A DNA stretch of 64,000 bases from NCBI RefSeq assembly GCF_017832355.1, contig NZ_JAFIBY010000001.1, positions 1,426,001 through 1,490,000 of the forward strand, given 5' to 3'. The translations under genes and the position numbers were made by a program. Within the stretch, counting starts at the first letter, position 1. Every line of letters begins with the position of its first letter. Of this stretch, positions 17,203 to 25,226 are shown piece by piece. The notes below the pieces were generated by a model, which ran no database searches, was not told the DNA's origin, and worked only from the letters and a program-made list of their open reading frames with translations. Source of the stretch: Serratia sp. PL17 (GTDB lineage Bacteria > Pseudomonadota > Gammaproteobacteria > Enterobacterales > Enterobacteriaceae).

Positions 17203-17382
17203 TCATTTTTTTATTTTAGTAGACCATTGCCAGACAAAAGCAACCAGCAGCATAGTACCCGAGAATGTCAGCATTAAACTAGAAAGGAATTCTGATTTTC
17301 CGGTTGAATAAAAATAAATCTCATTCACACCAACAGAGATCATCAAAATGGCATAAAGTAAGCCAAGAATAGAAATAATCAT
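17203..17382 (-). CDS. Small membrane protein, 59 residues
   Basis: Unrecognised short protein made of two predicted transmembrane helices (roughly residues 3-20 and 34-53), separated by a loop with EIYFYSTGKSEF and ending in a Lys-rich tail KIKK. GGAG lies nine bases before the ATG. It is placed between the mgtS-like gene and the CDF transporter on the same strand, 27 bases from the latter, so it is likely a partner of one of the metal transporters. No function can be assigned from sequence. Confidence 0.75.
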   Translation of the reverse strand: MIISILGLLYAILMISVGVNEIYFYSTGKSEFLSSLMLTFSGTMLLVAFVWQWSTKIKK

Positions 17383-17428
17383 TATCGTTATACTCCATAA
17401 AGCCGCATCCTGCGGTCAGCATTTAAGC

Positions 17429-17469
17429 GCATCCTCCCCGTCGTAAATAAAGCACGTCGAGGAGGATGC
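17429..17469 (-). promoter_or_regulatory. Hairpin between the mgtS-like and 59-residue genes
   Basis: Nine-base perfect stem GCATCCTCC/GGAGGATGC extended by CG-rich pairs. No T-run follows, so it is more likely an RNA-stabilising or processing element than a terminator. A smaller CCGCA/TGCGG hairpin lies at 17404-17415. Confidence 0.45.
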
Positions 17470-17493
17470 ATCCAGGCGGATCTTTAGCGTTCA

Positions 17494-17586
17494 TTAATCA
17501 TCCCATTTAGTGCTCATATAGGCAGCTAGCAAGCCCAGCGAGCTGATAACACTCAGGAATCCTACAAAGATTGTCATGTTTCCCAT
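17494..17586 (-). CDS. mgtS: MgtS-like small inner-membrane protein, 30 residues
   Basis: A 30-residue single-helix protein that closely resembles Escherichia coli MgtS (formerly YneM). It starts MGNM and ends KWDD, with a hydrophobic centre and the segment LLAAYMS corresponding to FLAAYFS in MgtS. GAGG lies about eight bases before the ATG. In E. coli MgtS is made at low Mg2+, protects the MgtA Mg2+ pump from degradation and acts on the PitA phosphate symporter. Here it lies downstream of an M-box-controlled mgtE rather than as a solitary gene, which fits a Mg2+ stress role and suggests MgtE, the CDF protein or the nearby unknown peptide as partners. Confidence 0.85.
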   Translation of the reverse strand: MGNMTIFVGFLSVISSLGLLAAYMSTKWDD

Positions 17587-17686
17587 TATTTCGTCCTCGG
17601 TTAGTTATTATCGATAAATGCCTCTTTAATTAAAAAGCGGATGGGGTCATTGCTCATGGATATTTACGCGCCTCCTGTTTTGTCAG

Positions 17687-17720
17687 ATAAAATGCCCGCT
17701 CCGGCAGAGACACGGAGCGG
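17687..17720 (-). terminator. Leaky terminator-like hairpin after mgtE
   Basis: Eight-base perfect stem CCGCTCCG/CGGAGCGG directly behind the mgtE stop, followed on the minus strand by GCATTTTATC. The interrupted T-run suggests partial read-through into the mgtS-like gene. Confidence 0.55.
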
Positions 17721-17728
17721 ATACGTCT

Positions 17729-18748
17729 TTAAATCTCCAGAATGTACTGGGCGATTTTGAAATAAATAATCAAACCGGTGCCATCAATAAAGGTGGCAAT
17801 AAACGGCGCAGAGACCACCGCGGGATCAATACCCAGGCGTTTGAGCAGCATGGGGATAATCGAGGAAACAATGGCGCTCCAGACGGTGATGGCGACCAAT
17901 GACAGACTGACCACCAATGTCACGTCCATCCCTACGCCCATAATCCAGGCCCGCACCCAGGCAGCCACGCCAATGGTGATGGCGATCAGCAGCGAGGTGG
18001 ATACCTCCTTGCGGATTACCGCCCCCAGATTGCGCAGGCTCACCTCGCCCAACGCCATGGCCCGTACCAATGTAGACGTGATTTGAGTACCGCTGTTACC
18101 GCCGGTGCCGATCAGTAATGGGATGAAAAACGCCAATGCGATAGCGGCTTCCAACTGCTCTTCAAACGCCTTTAATACATTACCGGTATAGGCTTCTGCG
18201 ACAAACAGCATCAGCAACCATACCGAACGCTTGCGCCATAACGCCCAAGGGCTGGTTTCCAGATAAGGTTTGTCCAGTGGCAGACTGGCACCCTGACGCT
18301 GTGCATCCTCGGTATTTTCATCTTCGATCAGCCGGGCAATTTCTCGTTCGCCCAGCACGCCCACCAGCGTATTATTCGCCACCACCGGTACCACATCCAA
18401 GCCGCCCTTAGCCAGTAAATGAGCGACATCATTGCGATCGTCATCGGGGGAAACCTGGAAATAACTTTGGTTGATCATCACCCCAACGGCTTTATCATGA
18501 TCGTCGCACTGCAGGAGTTTTTTTACCGACAATGTGCCACGTAAATGATAATCGTCGGCGGTAACAAACAACTGCGTCGGAATTTCTTCGGTTTTAAGTT
18601 GCGAAAGAAAATAATCTTTTGCGTTATTAACCGTCATATTGCCGGGGATAGTAATGAAATCGGCATTCATATAGCCCGCGACCGAAGACTCATCATGAGT
18701 TTCAGCAGAGGCAAGCGCCGAGGATGGGTGATTTTGATGTAACTTCAT
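17729..18748 (-). CDS. mgtE: Magnesium transporter MgtE, lacking the N-terminal superhelical domain
   Basis: A 339-residue Mg2+ channel. Tandem CBS domains occupy about residues 20-145 (VAGYMNADFITIPGNMTV...), followed by the plug region and five transmembrane helices containing the family signature LIGTGGNSGTQ and ending FIDGTGLIIYFKIAQ. Typical MgtE proteins are about 450 residues and begin with an acidic N domain that helps close the gate at high Mg2+; here only about 20 residues precede the CBS pair, so that domain is absent. The start at 18748 has AGGGA upstream. Expression is likely controlled by the M-box upstream, whose CCCTAT at 18792-18797 can pair with the ribosome binding site ATAGGG at 18758-18763. 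Confidence 0.92.
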   Translation of the reverse strand: MKLHQNHPSSALASAETHDESSVAGYMNADFITIPGNMTVNNAKDYFLSQLKTEEIPTQLFVTADDYHLRGTLSVKKLLQCDDHDKAVGVMINQSYFQVSPDDDRNDVAHLLAKGGLDVVPVVANNTLVGVLGEREIARLIEDENTEDAQRQGASLPLDKPYLETSPWALWRKRSVWLLMLFVAEAYTGNVLKAFEEQLEAAIALAFFIPLLIGTGGNSGTQITSTLVRAMALGEVSLRNLGAVIRKEVSTSLLIAITIGVAAWVRAWIMGVGMDVTLVVSLSLVAITVWSAIVSSIIPMLLKRLGIDPAVVSAPFIATFIDGTGLIIYFKIAQYILEI

Positions 18749-18831
18749 TATGTTAGTCCCTATTTCTGTTTGAACTTCAACAGCGAATCGCATAGGGGCG
18801 TTAACCACAGAGGGAGTGCAGACAGCCTATC

Positions 18832-18992
18832 TCCGCGTCCAGGTTTTAGCACTATACAACGTATCTGATGTATTCATCAGAAGTTACCTTGGGCTGAACC
18901 TTAATCCGATAAAGCCTGTCTTAACCTTGGGCATCTCTCGATGTCGTCAGATCAGTAACCTGTGTTTGTATAGGAGCCTCGCCAAACGAGAT
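18832..18992 (-). ncRNA. M-box (ykoK) magnesium riboswitch upstream of mgtE
   Basis: The minus strand carries the conserved M-box segments in order: GGCGAGGCTCCTATAC, then GACGACATCGAGAGATGCCC, CCAAGGTTAAG, GGATTAAGG, and GTGCTAAAACCTGGACGC. M-boxes bind several Mg2+ ions and shut off magnesium transporter genes at high Mg2+. Here a possible expression platform is translational: CCCTAT at 18792-18797 can pair with the mgtE ribosome binding site. A TATACT -10 hexamer lies shortly upstream (plus-strand 19016-19021). Confidence 0.88.
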
Positions 18993-19099
18993 ACTGCATA
19001 TAAACTACGGGGGGCAGTATAGGCGCGGTTTTTTATCGATGAGGAAAAAGTTGGCTAACCGTTTATGAAACATTTAGAAAAAAGTTTCGCGACAAAATA

Positions 19100-19133
19100 A
19101 TAAATGCGGGCCAGTACCCTCCCGGCCCACGCG
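19100..19133 (-). terminator. Weak terminator after the oppA-like gene
   Basis: Stem GGGCC/GGCCC within GC-rich sequence followed on the minus strand by GCATTTATTATTTT, a few bases behind the stop codon. Confidence 0.5.
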
Positions 19134-19144
19134 TTATTCTGTCG

Positions 19145-20767
19145 TTAATGAGCGAGAATATACACATTCTTGTCGTACAGCGGCCCCTGCCGGGTAAAGT
19201 CGATACCTTTCACATAGGGTTTGACCAGAGTGGCGTTCGCTTCGTAGTAAACCGGTGCCACTGGCGTGTCTACCGCCAGCACGTCTTCAGCCTGTTGGAA
19301 ATAGCGTTGTACCTGCTGTGGCGTCTGCGCCGCGGTCGCCTGGTGTAACAAACGATCGTAATTTTCGTTGGCATATTTGGCTGAATTTTCACTGCTGGTA
19401 GCGCGGAACACGTTCAGGAACGTAGACGGATCATTGTAGTCTGCCAACCAACGGCTGAAAGCCACGCTGTACTGCCCATTGTTGATATTGTCCAGCACCA
19501 CCTTCCGTTCCTGGCTCTGCAAGGTGACGTCCACGCCCAGGTTCTTTTTCCACATCGCACTGCTGGCGATCACTATTTTCTTGATGGTGGCATCGTTGCT
19601 GTACAGCAGCGTGAAACTTAACGGATGTGCCGCATCAAAGCCCGCTTCTGCCAATAGTTTTTTCGCCTGTGCGATACGCTGTTCGCGTGGCCACCCTGCT
19701 TCTTGGCCCGCTTGCAGCGTAAAACCACCGGCACCGGTTGGCGTAAACGTCCAGGCCGGCTGTTGGCCATAGCCCAGCACTTTGGTGGCTATGATCTCTT
19801 TATCCAGCGCCAGATTTAATGCCTGACGCACGCGGACATCATTGAAGGGAGCCTGCCGGTTGTTAAAGGCAAAGTAACTGGTCGACAGCAGTGGATAGGT
19901 GATCAACTGTTCATCACCCAGGCTATTTTTTAACTGCTGGTACAATTCCGGCGGCGCACTGTAGCCCAATTCAATTTCGCCGGCTCGGAAACGTGCCACT
20001 TCAGGGAACCCCTGTAACGGCAGGAACGTCACTTTATTGAGCACCGTGCGGGCGTTATCCCAATACTGGCTGTTGCGTTCCACCACCACTTTCTCATTCA
20101 CGACCCACTGCGTCAGGCGGAACGCCCCGTTGCCAACAAAGTTCTGCGGTTGAGTCCAATTTTTGCCGTATTTCTCCACCACGTTTCGATTCACCGGCAG
20201 CACAGGAAAATGCACTAACTGCTTAAGCAGATAGGAGTTTGGCTCAACCAATGTGACTTGTAGCCTGTGTGCATCCAACGCTTTCACACCCAGCTCGGTT
20301 GGCGGTTTGCTGCCGGCGTTAATCTCTGCCGCGTTTAGCACATAGGCCGACGCCAAATAGCTACCATAGGGGGATGCTGTTTTGGGATCGGTGAGGCGCC
20401 GCCAGCTGTAGACGAAGTCATCGGCCGTCACCGGATCGCCGTTTGACCATTTGGCTTCCGGCCGCAAATAGAATGTCCAGACATTGCCCTGCTGCACCCA
20501 TTTTGTCGCCAGCGCGGGGATCACTTCACCGTTTTTACCCACCCGCAGCAAACCTTCAAAAATGTCATTGAAGATATAAAACTCTACGTTACTTTCTGCC
20601 AAATTCGGATCAAGCGTTGCCGGCTCATAACCATTGGCACGGACCAGTTCCTGTACGGTGGCCAGTTGAGCCCCTGCAGGCACGTCGGCGGCGTTAACCG
20701 GCACCATCGCCTGTAAAGACAAGATGATTAGACCGGCTAATCCGTTAAGTTTGAATGAATACTTCAC
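19145..20767 (-). CDS. Periplasmic peptide-binding protein (OppA/MppA family), orphan
   Basis: A 540-residue solute-binding protein of family 5. The signal peptide ends near VNAAD (about residue 27), and the mature protein shows family hallmarks such as WSNGDPVTADDFVYSWRR and FNDVRVRQALNLALDKE. Such proteins deliver oligopeptides, or murein peptides in the case of MppA, to the Opp permease. No permease or ATPase gene is adjacent, so it probably shares an Opp system encoded elsewhere. It stands between the M-box region and a 500-base gap before sfuA, with its own terminator-like hairpin. Confidence 0.9.
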   Translation of the reverse strand: MKYSFKLNGLAGLIILSLQAMVPVNAADVPAGAQLATVQELVRANGYEPATLDPNLAESNVEFYIFNDIFEGLLRVGKNGEVIPALATKWVQQGNVWTFYLRPEAKWSNGDPVTADDFVYSWRRLTDPKTASPYGSYLASAYVLNAAEINAGSKPPTELGVKALDAHRLQVTLVEPNSYLLKQLVHFPVLPVNRNVVEKYGKNWTQPQNFVGNGAFRLTQWVVNEKVVVERNSQYWDNARTVLNKVTFLPLQGFPEVARFRAGEIELGYSAPPELYQQLKNSLGDEQLITYPLLSTSYFAFNNRQAPFNDVRVRQALNLALDKEIIATKVLGYGQQPAWTFTPTGAGGFTLQAGQEAGWPREQRIAQAKKLLAEAGFDAAHPLSFTLLYSNDATIKKIVIASSAMWKKNLGVDVTLQSQERKVVLDNINNGQYSVAFSRWLADYNDPSTFLNVFRATSSENSAKYANENYDRLLHQATAAQTPQQVQRYFQQAEDVLAVDTPVAPVYYEANATLVKPYVKGIDFTRQGPLYDKNVYILAH

Positions 20768-21182
20768 GTCGATATCCCTTATTGGTGTTTTGTCGACGTA
20801 TATATACAGTGAAGCAGTTGAATAAATTAAATGATTAAACGCTATGACTCATAACCAAATAAGCGCGTACCGAACAACATGAATTTCTTTCACAATCAAT
20901 CGAATATCTGCTGCGTTGGTGAGCCTGTTTGATACTGGTCGAGACGGCGGTTGGCGCTTCCCCATGGCAGCGGGGATCATTGTGATCAACGAAAAGAACA
21001 GCGTGGCTTCCGGCGCGTTCTTCAGCTAACGAATACGTCGCGCACGAATTGAAGATGAGGGTTTGAACATAATAAATACTGATGAGAATCAGGTATCAAG
21101 GCAGATTATTCAGGCTGAAACTTAATTTTTCCTTAGGATGAGATAATTAGTGAGCAAAATCTAAAAATAAATTAATACGAAT
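20768..21182. other. Intergenic stretch with a possible gene remnant
   Basis: No intact gene is seen. From about 20884 to 21029 a plus-strand frame stays open for some 45 codons and ends GGWRFPMAAGIIVINEKNSV...FFS then stop. It has no ATG or ribosome binding site and may be the 3' scrap of a lost gene; I could not identify the family. Confidence 0.3.
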
Positions 21183-21204
21183 CGTTTTCACTATCATTAT
21201 TAAT
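21183..21204. promoter_or_regulatory. Candidate Fur box upstream of sfuA
   Basis: Contains TATCATTATT, matching the right half of the Fur consensus, with a poorer left half (about 11 of 19 positions). It lies about 86 bases before the sfuA start. Fur control of sfuABC is established in Serratia marcescens. Confidence 0.45.
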
Positions 21205-21289
21205 GTTCTTATATACAATCAGGGCAGCCCAACGCCCGTTAGGCACATTTCGCTTTTATTCTCTGCACTCTCTTAATAAGGATGACTGT

Positions 21290-22306
21290 ATGAAGCTGCG
21301 TTTCTCTTCTCTCGGCCCGATTGCCTTGTTGGCATCGTCCATGATGCTGGCGTTCTCGACCAATGCGGCATCCCAGGATGACGGCATCGTTATTTATAAC
21401 GCGCAACACGAAAACCTGGTGAAATCCTGGGTTGACGGCTTTACCAAAGACACCGGCATAAAAGTGACCTTGCGTAACGGCGGCGACAGCGAATTGGGCA
21501 ACCAACTGGTGCAAGAAGGCACCGCATCCCCTGCCGACGTATTTCTGACGGAAAACTCCCCTGCGATGGTGCTGGTAGACAACGCCAAGCTGTTCGCTCC
21601 GCTGGACGCAGCAACACTGGCGCAGGTTGAACCGCAGTACCGTCCGCAGCATGGCCGCTGGGTTGGCATTGCCGCCCGCTCAACGGTGTTCGTTTACAAT
21701 CCGGCGAAACTGACAGAGGCACAGCTGCCTAAGTCCCTGCTGGATCTGGCCAAGCCGGAATGGAAAGGCCGCTGGGCCGCGTCACCTTCAGGTGCAGACT
21801 TCCAGGCTATAGTCAGTGCATTGCTGGAGCTCAAAGGCGAAAAAGCCACGCTGGAATGGCTGAAAGCGATGAAGACCAACGCCACCGCCTATAAAGGTAA
21901 CAGCACCGTGATGAAAGCGGTCAATGCCGGCCAAATCGACAGCGGGGTTATCTATCACTATTATCCGTTCGTCGATGGTGCAAAAACGGGCGAAAACAGT
22001 AAAAACATCAAGCTTTACTACTTCAAACACCAGGATCCAGGCGCGTTCGTCAGCATCTCTGGTGGCGGTGTGCTGGCATCCAGCAAGCACCAAAAACAGG
22101 CACAGGAGTTCGTTAAGTGGATCACCGGTAAAAACGGCCAAGAGATTCTGCGTACGAACAACGCCTTCGAGTATGCCGTCGGTGTTAATGCTGCCTCCAA
22201 TCCAAAACTGGTACCGCTGAAAGAACTGGATGCACCAAAAGTTGACGCTTCGTCGCTGAATGGCAAAAAAGTGGTCGAGTTGATGACCGAAGCCGGGCTA
22301 CTGTAA
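21290..22306 (+). CDS. sfuA: Iron(III) ABC transporter periplasmic binding protein SfuA
   Basis: A 338-residue ferric-iron-binding protein of the FbpA/SfuA family. The signal peptide is cut after about 27 residues (STNAAS). The mature protein has the iron ligands of this group: His40 in AQHENL and the Tyr pair in YHYYPF (about 224-225). It binds Fe3+ without a siderophore and passes it to SfuB/SfuC. The start at 21290 has AAGGAT upstream; longer in-frame starts lack a signal peptide. It is the first gene of sfuABC, followed 34 bases later by the permease gene. Confidence 0.94.
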   Translation: MKLRFSSLGPIALLASSMMLAFSTNAASQDDGIVIYNAQHENLVKSWVDGFTKDTGIKVTLRNGGDSELGNQLVQEGTASPADVFLTENSPAMVLVDNAKLFAPLDAATLAQVEPQYRPQHGRWVGIAARSTVFVYNPAKLTEAQLPKSLLDLAKPEWKGRWAASPSGADFQAIVSALLELKGEKATLEWLKAMKTNATAYKGNSTVMKAVNAGQIDSGVIYHYYPFVDGAKTGENSKNIKLYYFKHQDPGAFVSISGGGVLASSKHQKQAQEFVKWITGKNGQEILRTNNAFEYAVGVNAASNPKLVPLKELDAPKVDASSLNGKKVVELMTEAGLL

Positions 22307-22339
22307 GCCGGTTTATCAGTACAGAGAGCTTTCAACCCT

Positions 22340-23923
22340 ATGTCGAATATAGGTTTCAACGCCGCGGGCTCAGCCCCGCGGTACGCTTCGACCCGGCGTC
22401 ATCATCGGCCCGGGCTGTTTATCGTGGCAACGGCCATTTTACTTTCCCTGTTGGCGCTATTGCCGCTGGGGTTTGTCATTAGTGTGGCGTTTGAAACCGG
22501 CTGGCAAACGGTTAAAGCTCTGGTATTTCGCCCCCGCGTGGGCGAATTGCTACTCAACACTCTACTGTTGGTGATCTTCACCTTACCCATCTGTGCACTT
22601 CTTGGGGTGACGCTAGCCTGGCTGACTGAACGTTCGACGTTGCCGGGGCGCCGCATCTGGTCTTTATTGGCGACAGCACCGCTGGCAGTACCCGCCTTCG
22701 TGCAAAGTTATGCCTGGATCAGTTTGGTGCCTTCAATGCACGGACTGGGCGCGGGTGTCTTTATTTCTGTGCTCGCCTACTTCCCGTTTATTTATCTGCC
22801 GGCCGCCGCGGTTTTGCGCCGCTTGGATCCCGGTATTGAAGACGTCGCCACCTCATTGGGTAGTCGGCCATTGGCTGTCTTTTTCCGCGTGGTGTTACCG
22901 CAGCTAAAACTGGCCATTTGGGGCGGATCACTGCTGATCGCACTGCATTTACTGGCGGAATACGGCCTGTACGCCATGATCCGTTTTGATACCTTTACCA
23001 CCGCCATTTTCGATCAATTCCAGTCTACCTTTAACGGCCCGGCCGCCAACATGTTGGCGGGTGTGCTGGTGCTGTGCTGTCTGGGGCTGCTGCTGCTGGA
23101 GGCCGCCAGCCGTGGTCGGGCGCGTTATGCCCGCGTCGGCTCTGGCAGTGCCCGCAGCCAGACCGCGTATCGACTTGGCAAAATGGCCACCCTATTCGGC
23201 CTGCTACTGCCAGTGTGCCTCACGGCGCTGGCACTGGGCGTTCCCTTTATTACGCTAGCCCGATGGCTGGCGCTCGGTGGGCTTGACGTGTGGCGTAACG
23301 CCGAGTTATTGCCGGCCTTGCTGCAAACATTGTCGCTGGCCGCCAGCGGCGCATTACTGATCACCTTGTGCGCCATTCCTATGGCCTGGTTGTCGGTACG
23401 CTACCCGGCGCGGCTCTATCGCGTGCTGGAAGGCTGCAACTATGTCACCAGTTCACTGCCCGGTATTGTGGTCGCGCTGGCGTTGGTGACCATCACCATT
23501 CACAGCTTCCGCCCCATTTACCAAACAGAAATTACCTTGCTGCTGGCCTATTTATTGATGTTTATGCCACGAGCCTTGATCAACCTGCGCGCCGGTATTG
23601 CTCAGGCGCCGGTCGAGCTGGAAAACGTGGCACGCAGCCTCGGGCGTTCACCGGCTCAAGCGTTATGGAGTACCACGCTGCGCCTGGCGGCCCCGGGTGC
23701 AGCCGCCGGGGCGGCGCTGGTGTTTCTGGCCATCTCCAATGAGTTGACCGCCACTCTGCTACTGGCACCCAACGGGACGCGCACGTTGGCGACCGGTTTC
23801 TGGGCATTGACCAGCGAGATCGACTATGTGGCGGCAGCCCCTTACGCTTTGATTATGGTGGGGCTGTCTCTGCCATTGACCTGGCTTCTTTATTCTCAAT
23901 CCAAACGCACGGCGGGATTATGA
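22340..23923 (+). CDS. sfuB: Iron(III) ABC transporter permease SfuB
   Basis: A 527-residue inner-membrane protein made of two fused permease halves, each with about six transmembrane helices and an EAA-type loop ([12 protein letters not shown] near 175 and [13 protein letters not shown] near 435). The fused arrangement is typical of SfuB/FbpB/AfuB. It forms the channel for ferric iron, powered by SfuC. Its stop codon overlaps the sfuC start by four bases. Confidence 0.94.
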   Translation: MSNIGFNAAGSAPRYASTRRHHRPGLFIVATAILLSLLALLPLGFVISVAFETGWQTVKALVFRPRVGELLLNTLLLVIFTLPICALLGVTLAWLTERSTLPGRRIWSLLATAPLAVPAFVQSYAWISLVPSMHGLGAGVFISVLAYFPFIYLPAAAVLRRLDPGIEDVATSLGSRPLAVFFRVVLPQLKLAIWGGSLLIALHLLAEYGLYAMIRFDTFTTAIFDQFQSTFNGPAANMLAGVLVLCCLGLLLLEAASRGRARYARVGSGSARSQTAYRLGKMATLFGLLLPVCLTALALGVPFITLARWLALGGLDVWRNAELLPALLQTLSLAASGALLITLCAIPMAWLSVRYPARLYRVLEGCNYVTSSLPGIVVALALVTITIHSFRPIYQTEITLLLAYLLMFMPRALINLRAGIAQAPVELENVARSLGRSPAQALWSTTLRLAAPGAAAGAALVFLAISNELTATLLLAPNGTRTLATGFWALTSEIDYVAAAPYALIMVGLSLPLTWLLYSQSKRTAGL

Positions 23924-24957
23924 GTACGCTTGAACTACACGGCATCAGTAAGTCCTATAACGCAGTTAAGGTGCTGGAGCATATTGATTTACAGGTCGAA
24001 GAAGGCAGCCGTACCGCGATTGTCGGCCCTTCGGGCTCTGGGAAAACCACGTTGCTGCGCATCATCGCGGGTTTTGAAATTCCGGATAACGGCCAAGTGA
24101 TGTTACAAGGCCAGGCGATGGCCAACGGCAACGGTTGGGTACCGGCACACCTGCGTGGCATTGGCTTTGTGCCACAGGACGGCGCGTTATTCCCACACTT
24201 TACCGTGGCAGGCAATATTGGATTCGGTCTAAAGGGAAGCAAACGCGACAAACAGTTGCGCATTGATGCATTGATGGAGATGGTGGCGCTGGATCGCCGC
24301 CTTGGAGCACTGTGGCCGCACGAGCTGTCCGGCGGACAGCAACAGCGGGTGGCCTTGGCACGTGCATTGTCTCAGCAACCCAAACTGATGTTGCTCGATG
24401 AGCCCTTTTCCGCGCTCGATACCGGCCTGCGCGCCGCGACCCGCAAAGCCGTGGCCGAGCTGCTGGCCGAAGCCAAGGTTGCGTCGATTCTGGTGACCCA
24501 CGATCAAACCGAAGCCCTGTCATTTGCCGATCAGGTCGCGGTGATGCGTAATGGGCGTTTGGCGCAGGTCGGCCCACCACAAGATCTCTATCTGCGACCG
24601 GTGGACGAGCCGACAGCCACCTTTTTAGGGGAAACGCTGGTGTTGTCCGCAGAGCTTGAACAAGGCTGGGCCGATTGCGCTCTGGGCCGAATTGCCGTGG
24701 ACGATTGTCAGCGCCGCGGGCCTGCGCGCATTATGCTGCGCCCAGAACAGATCCAAATTAGCCAGTCTGTGTCACAACAGCAGAGCCAGGCGATCGTGAC
24801 CAGCATTGATTTTGCCGGTTTTGTCTCGACCTTAAATCTGCGCATGACCGGCAATGACACGGCTATCGAGATTAAAACCGTCAGCCGAGAAGGCATTCGT
24901 GCCGGTTCCCACGTCAGCCTGAGTATCATCGGTCAGGCGCACATCTTTGCCGAGTGA
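23920..24957 (+). CDS. sfuC: Iron(III) ABC transporter ATP-binding protein SfuC
   Basis: A 345-residue ATPase. Walker [10 protein letters not shown] lies near residues 39-47, with signature [15 protein letters not shown] and Walker [13 protein letters not shown]. The C-terminal 110 residues form the regulatory TOBE-like domain of the ferric iron subfamily. It overlaps sfuB by ATGA, so the three sfu genes form one translationally coupled operon. A GC-rich hairpin (24962-24987) follows the stop. Confidence 0.94.
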   Translation: MSTLELHGISKSYNAVKVLEHIDLQVEEGSRTAIVGPSGSGKTTLLRIIAGFEIPDNGQVMLQGQAMANGNGWVPAHLRGIGFVPQDGALFPHFTVAGNIGFGLKGSKRDKQLRIDALMEMVALDRRLGALWPHELSGGQQQRVALARALSQQPKLMLLDEPFSALDTGLRAATRKAVAELLAEAKVASILVTHDQTEALSFADQVAVMRNGRLAQVGPPQDLYLRPVDEPTATFLGETLVLSAELEQGWADCALGRIAVDDCQRRGPARIMLRPEQIQISQSVSQQQSQAIVTSIDFAGFVSTLNLRMTGNDTAIEIKTVSREGIRAGSHVSLSIIGQAHIFAE

Positions 24958-24961
24958 TGCC

Positions 24962-24987
24962 GTAGTGGGCGAGTTATCGCCCGCTAC
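24962..24987 (+). terminator. Hairpin after sfuC
   Basis: Ten-base stem GTAGTGGGCG/CGCCCGCTAC with one wobble pair and a six-base loop, immediately after the stop codon. No T-run follows, so it may protect the 3' end rather than terminate alone. Confidence 0.45.
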
Positions 24988-25226
24988 CCTGCTGGCCATT
25001 TGAGTCGTCTCAATGATCTTCTGCTCTGCCCGCAGCAATGTCGGCACGCAGGCCAATACGGAAAAACCTATCGCAGCCATCACTTAGTAAAACCCCTTCT
25101 ATCAACTACGATTAATCTGTGACCGGTGTAATCATTCATCCGTCCGGAGATAACCCACAGAGGATTATCATAATTATTCATGCTGTTTGAGCCGCTTCTC
25201 TTTAACGCGGCTAAGAAAGGTTAATT

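Noticed and set aside
20884-21029. Open frame of about 45 codons ending GAFFS
   Set aside because: No start codon with a ribosome binding site; kept only as a possible remnant in the description of the gap.
24832-25083. Minus-strand frame with a lipobox-like start between sfuC and the EF-G paralogue
   Set aside because: The first residues resemble a lipoprotein signal, but more than half of the frame is antisense to sfuC and the ribosome binding site is badly spaced.
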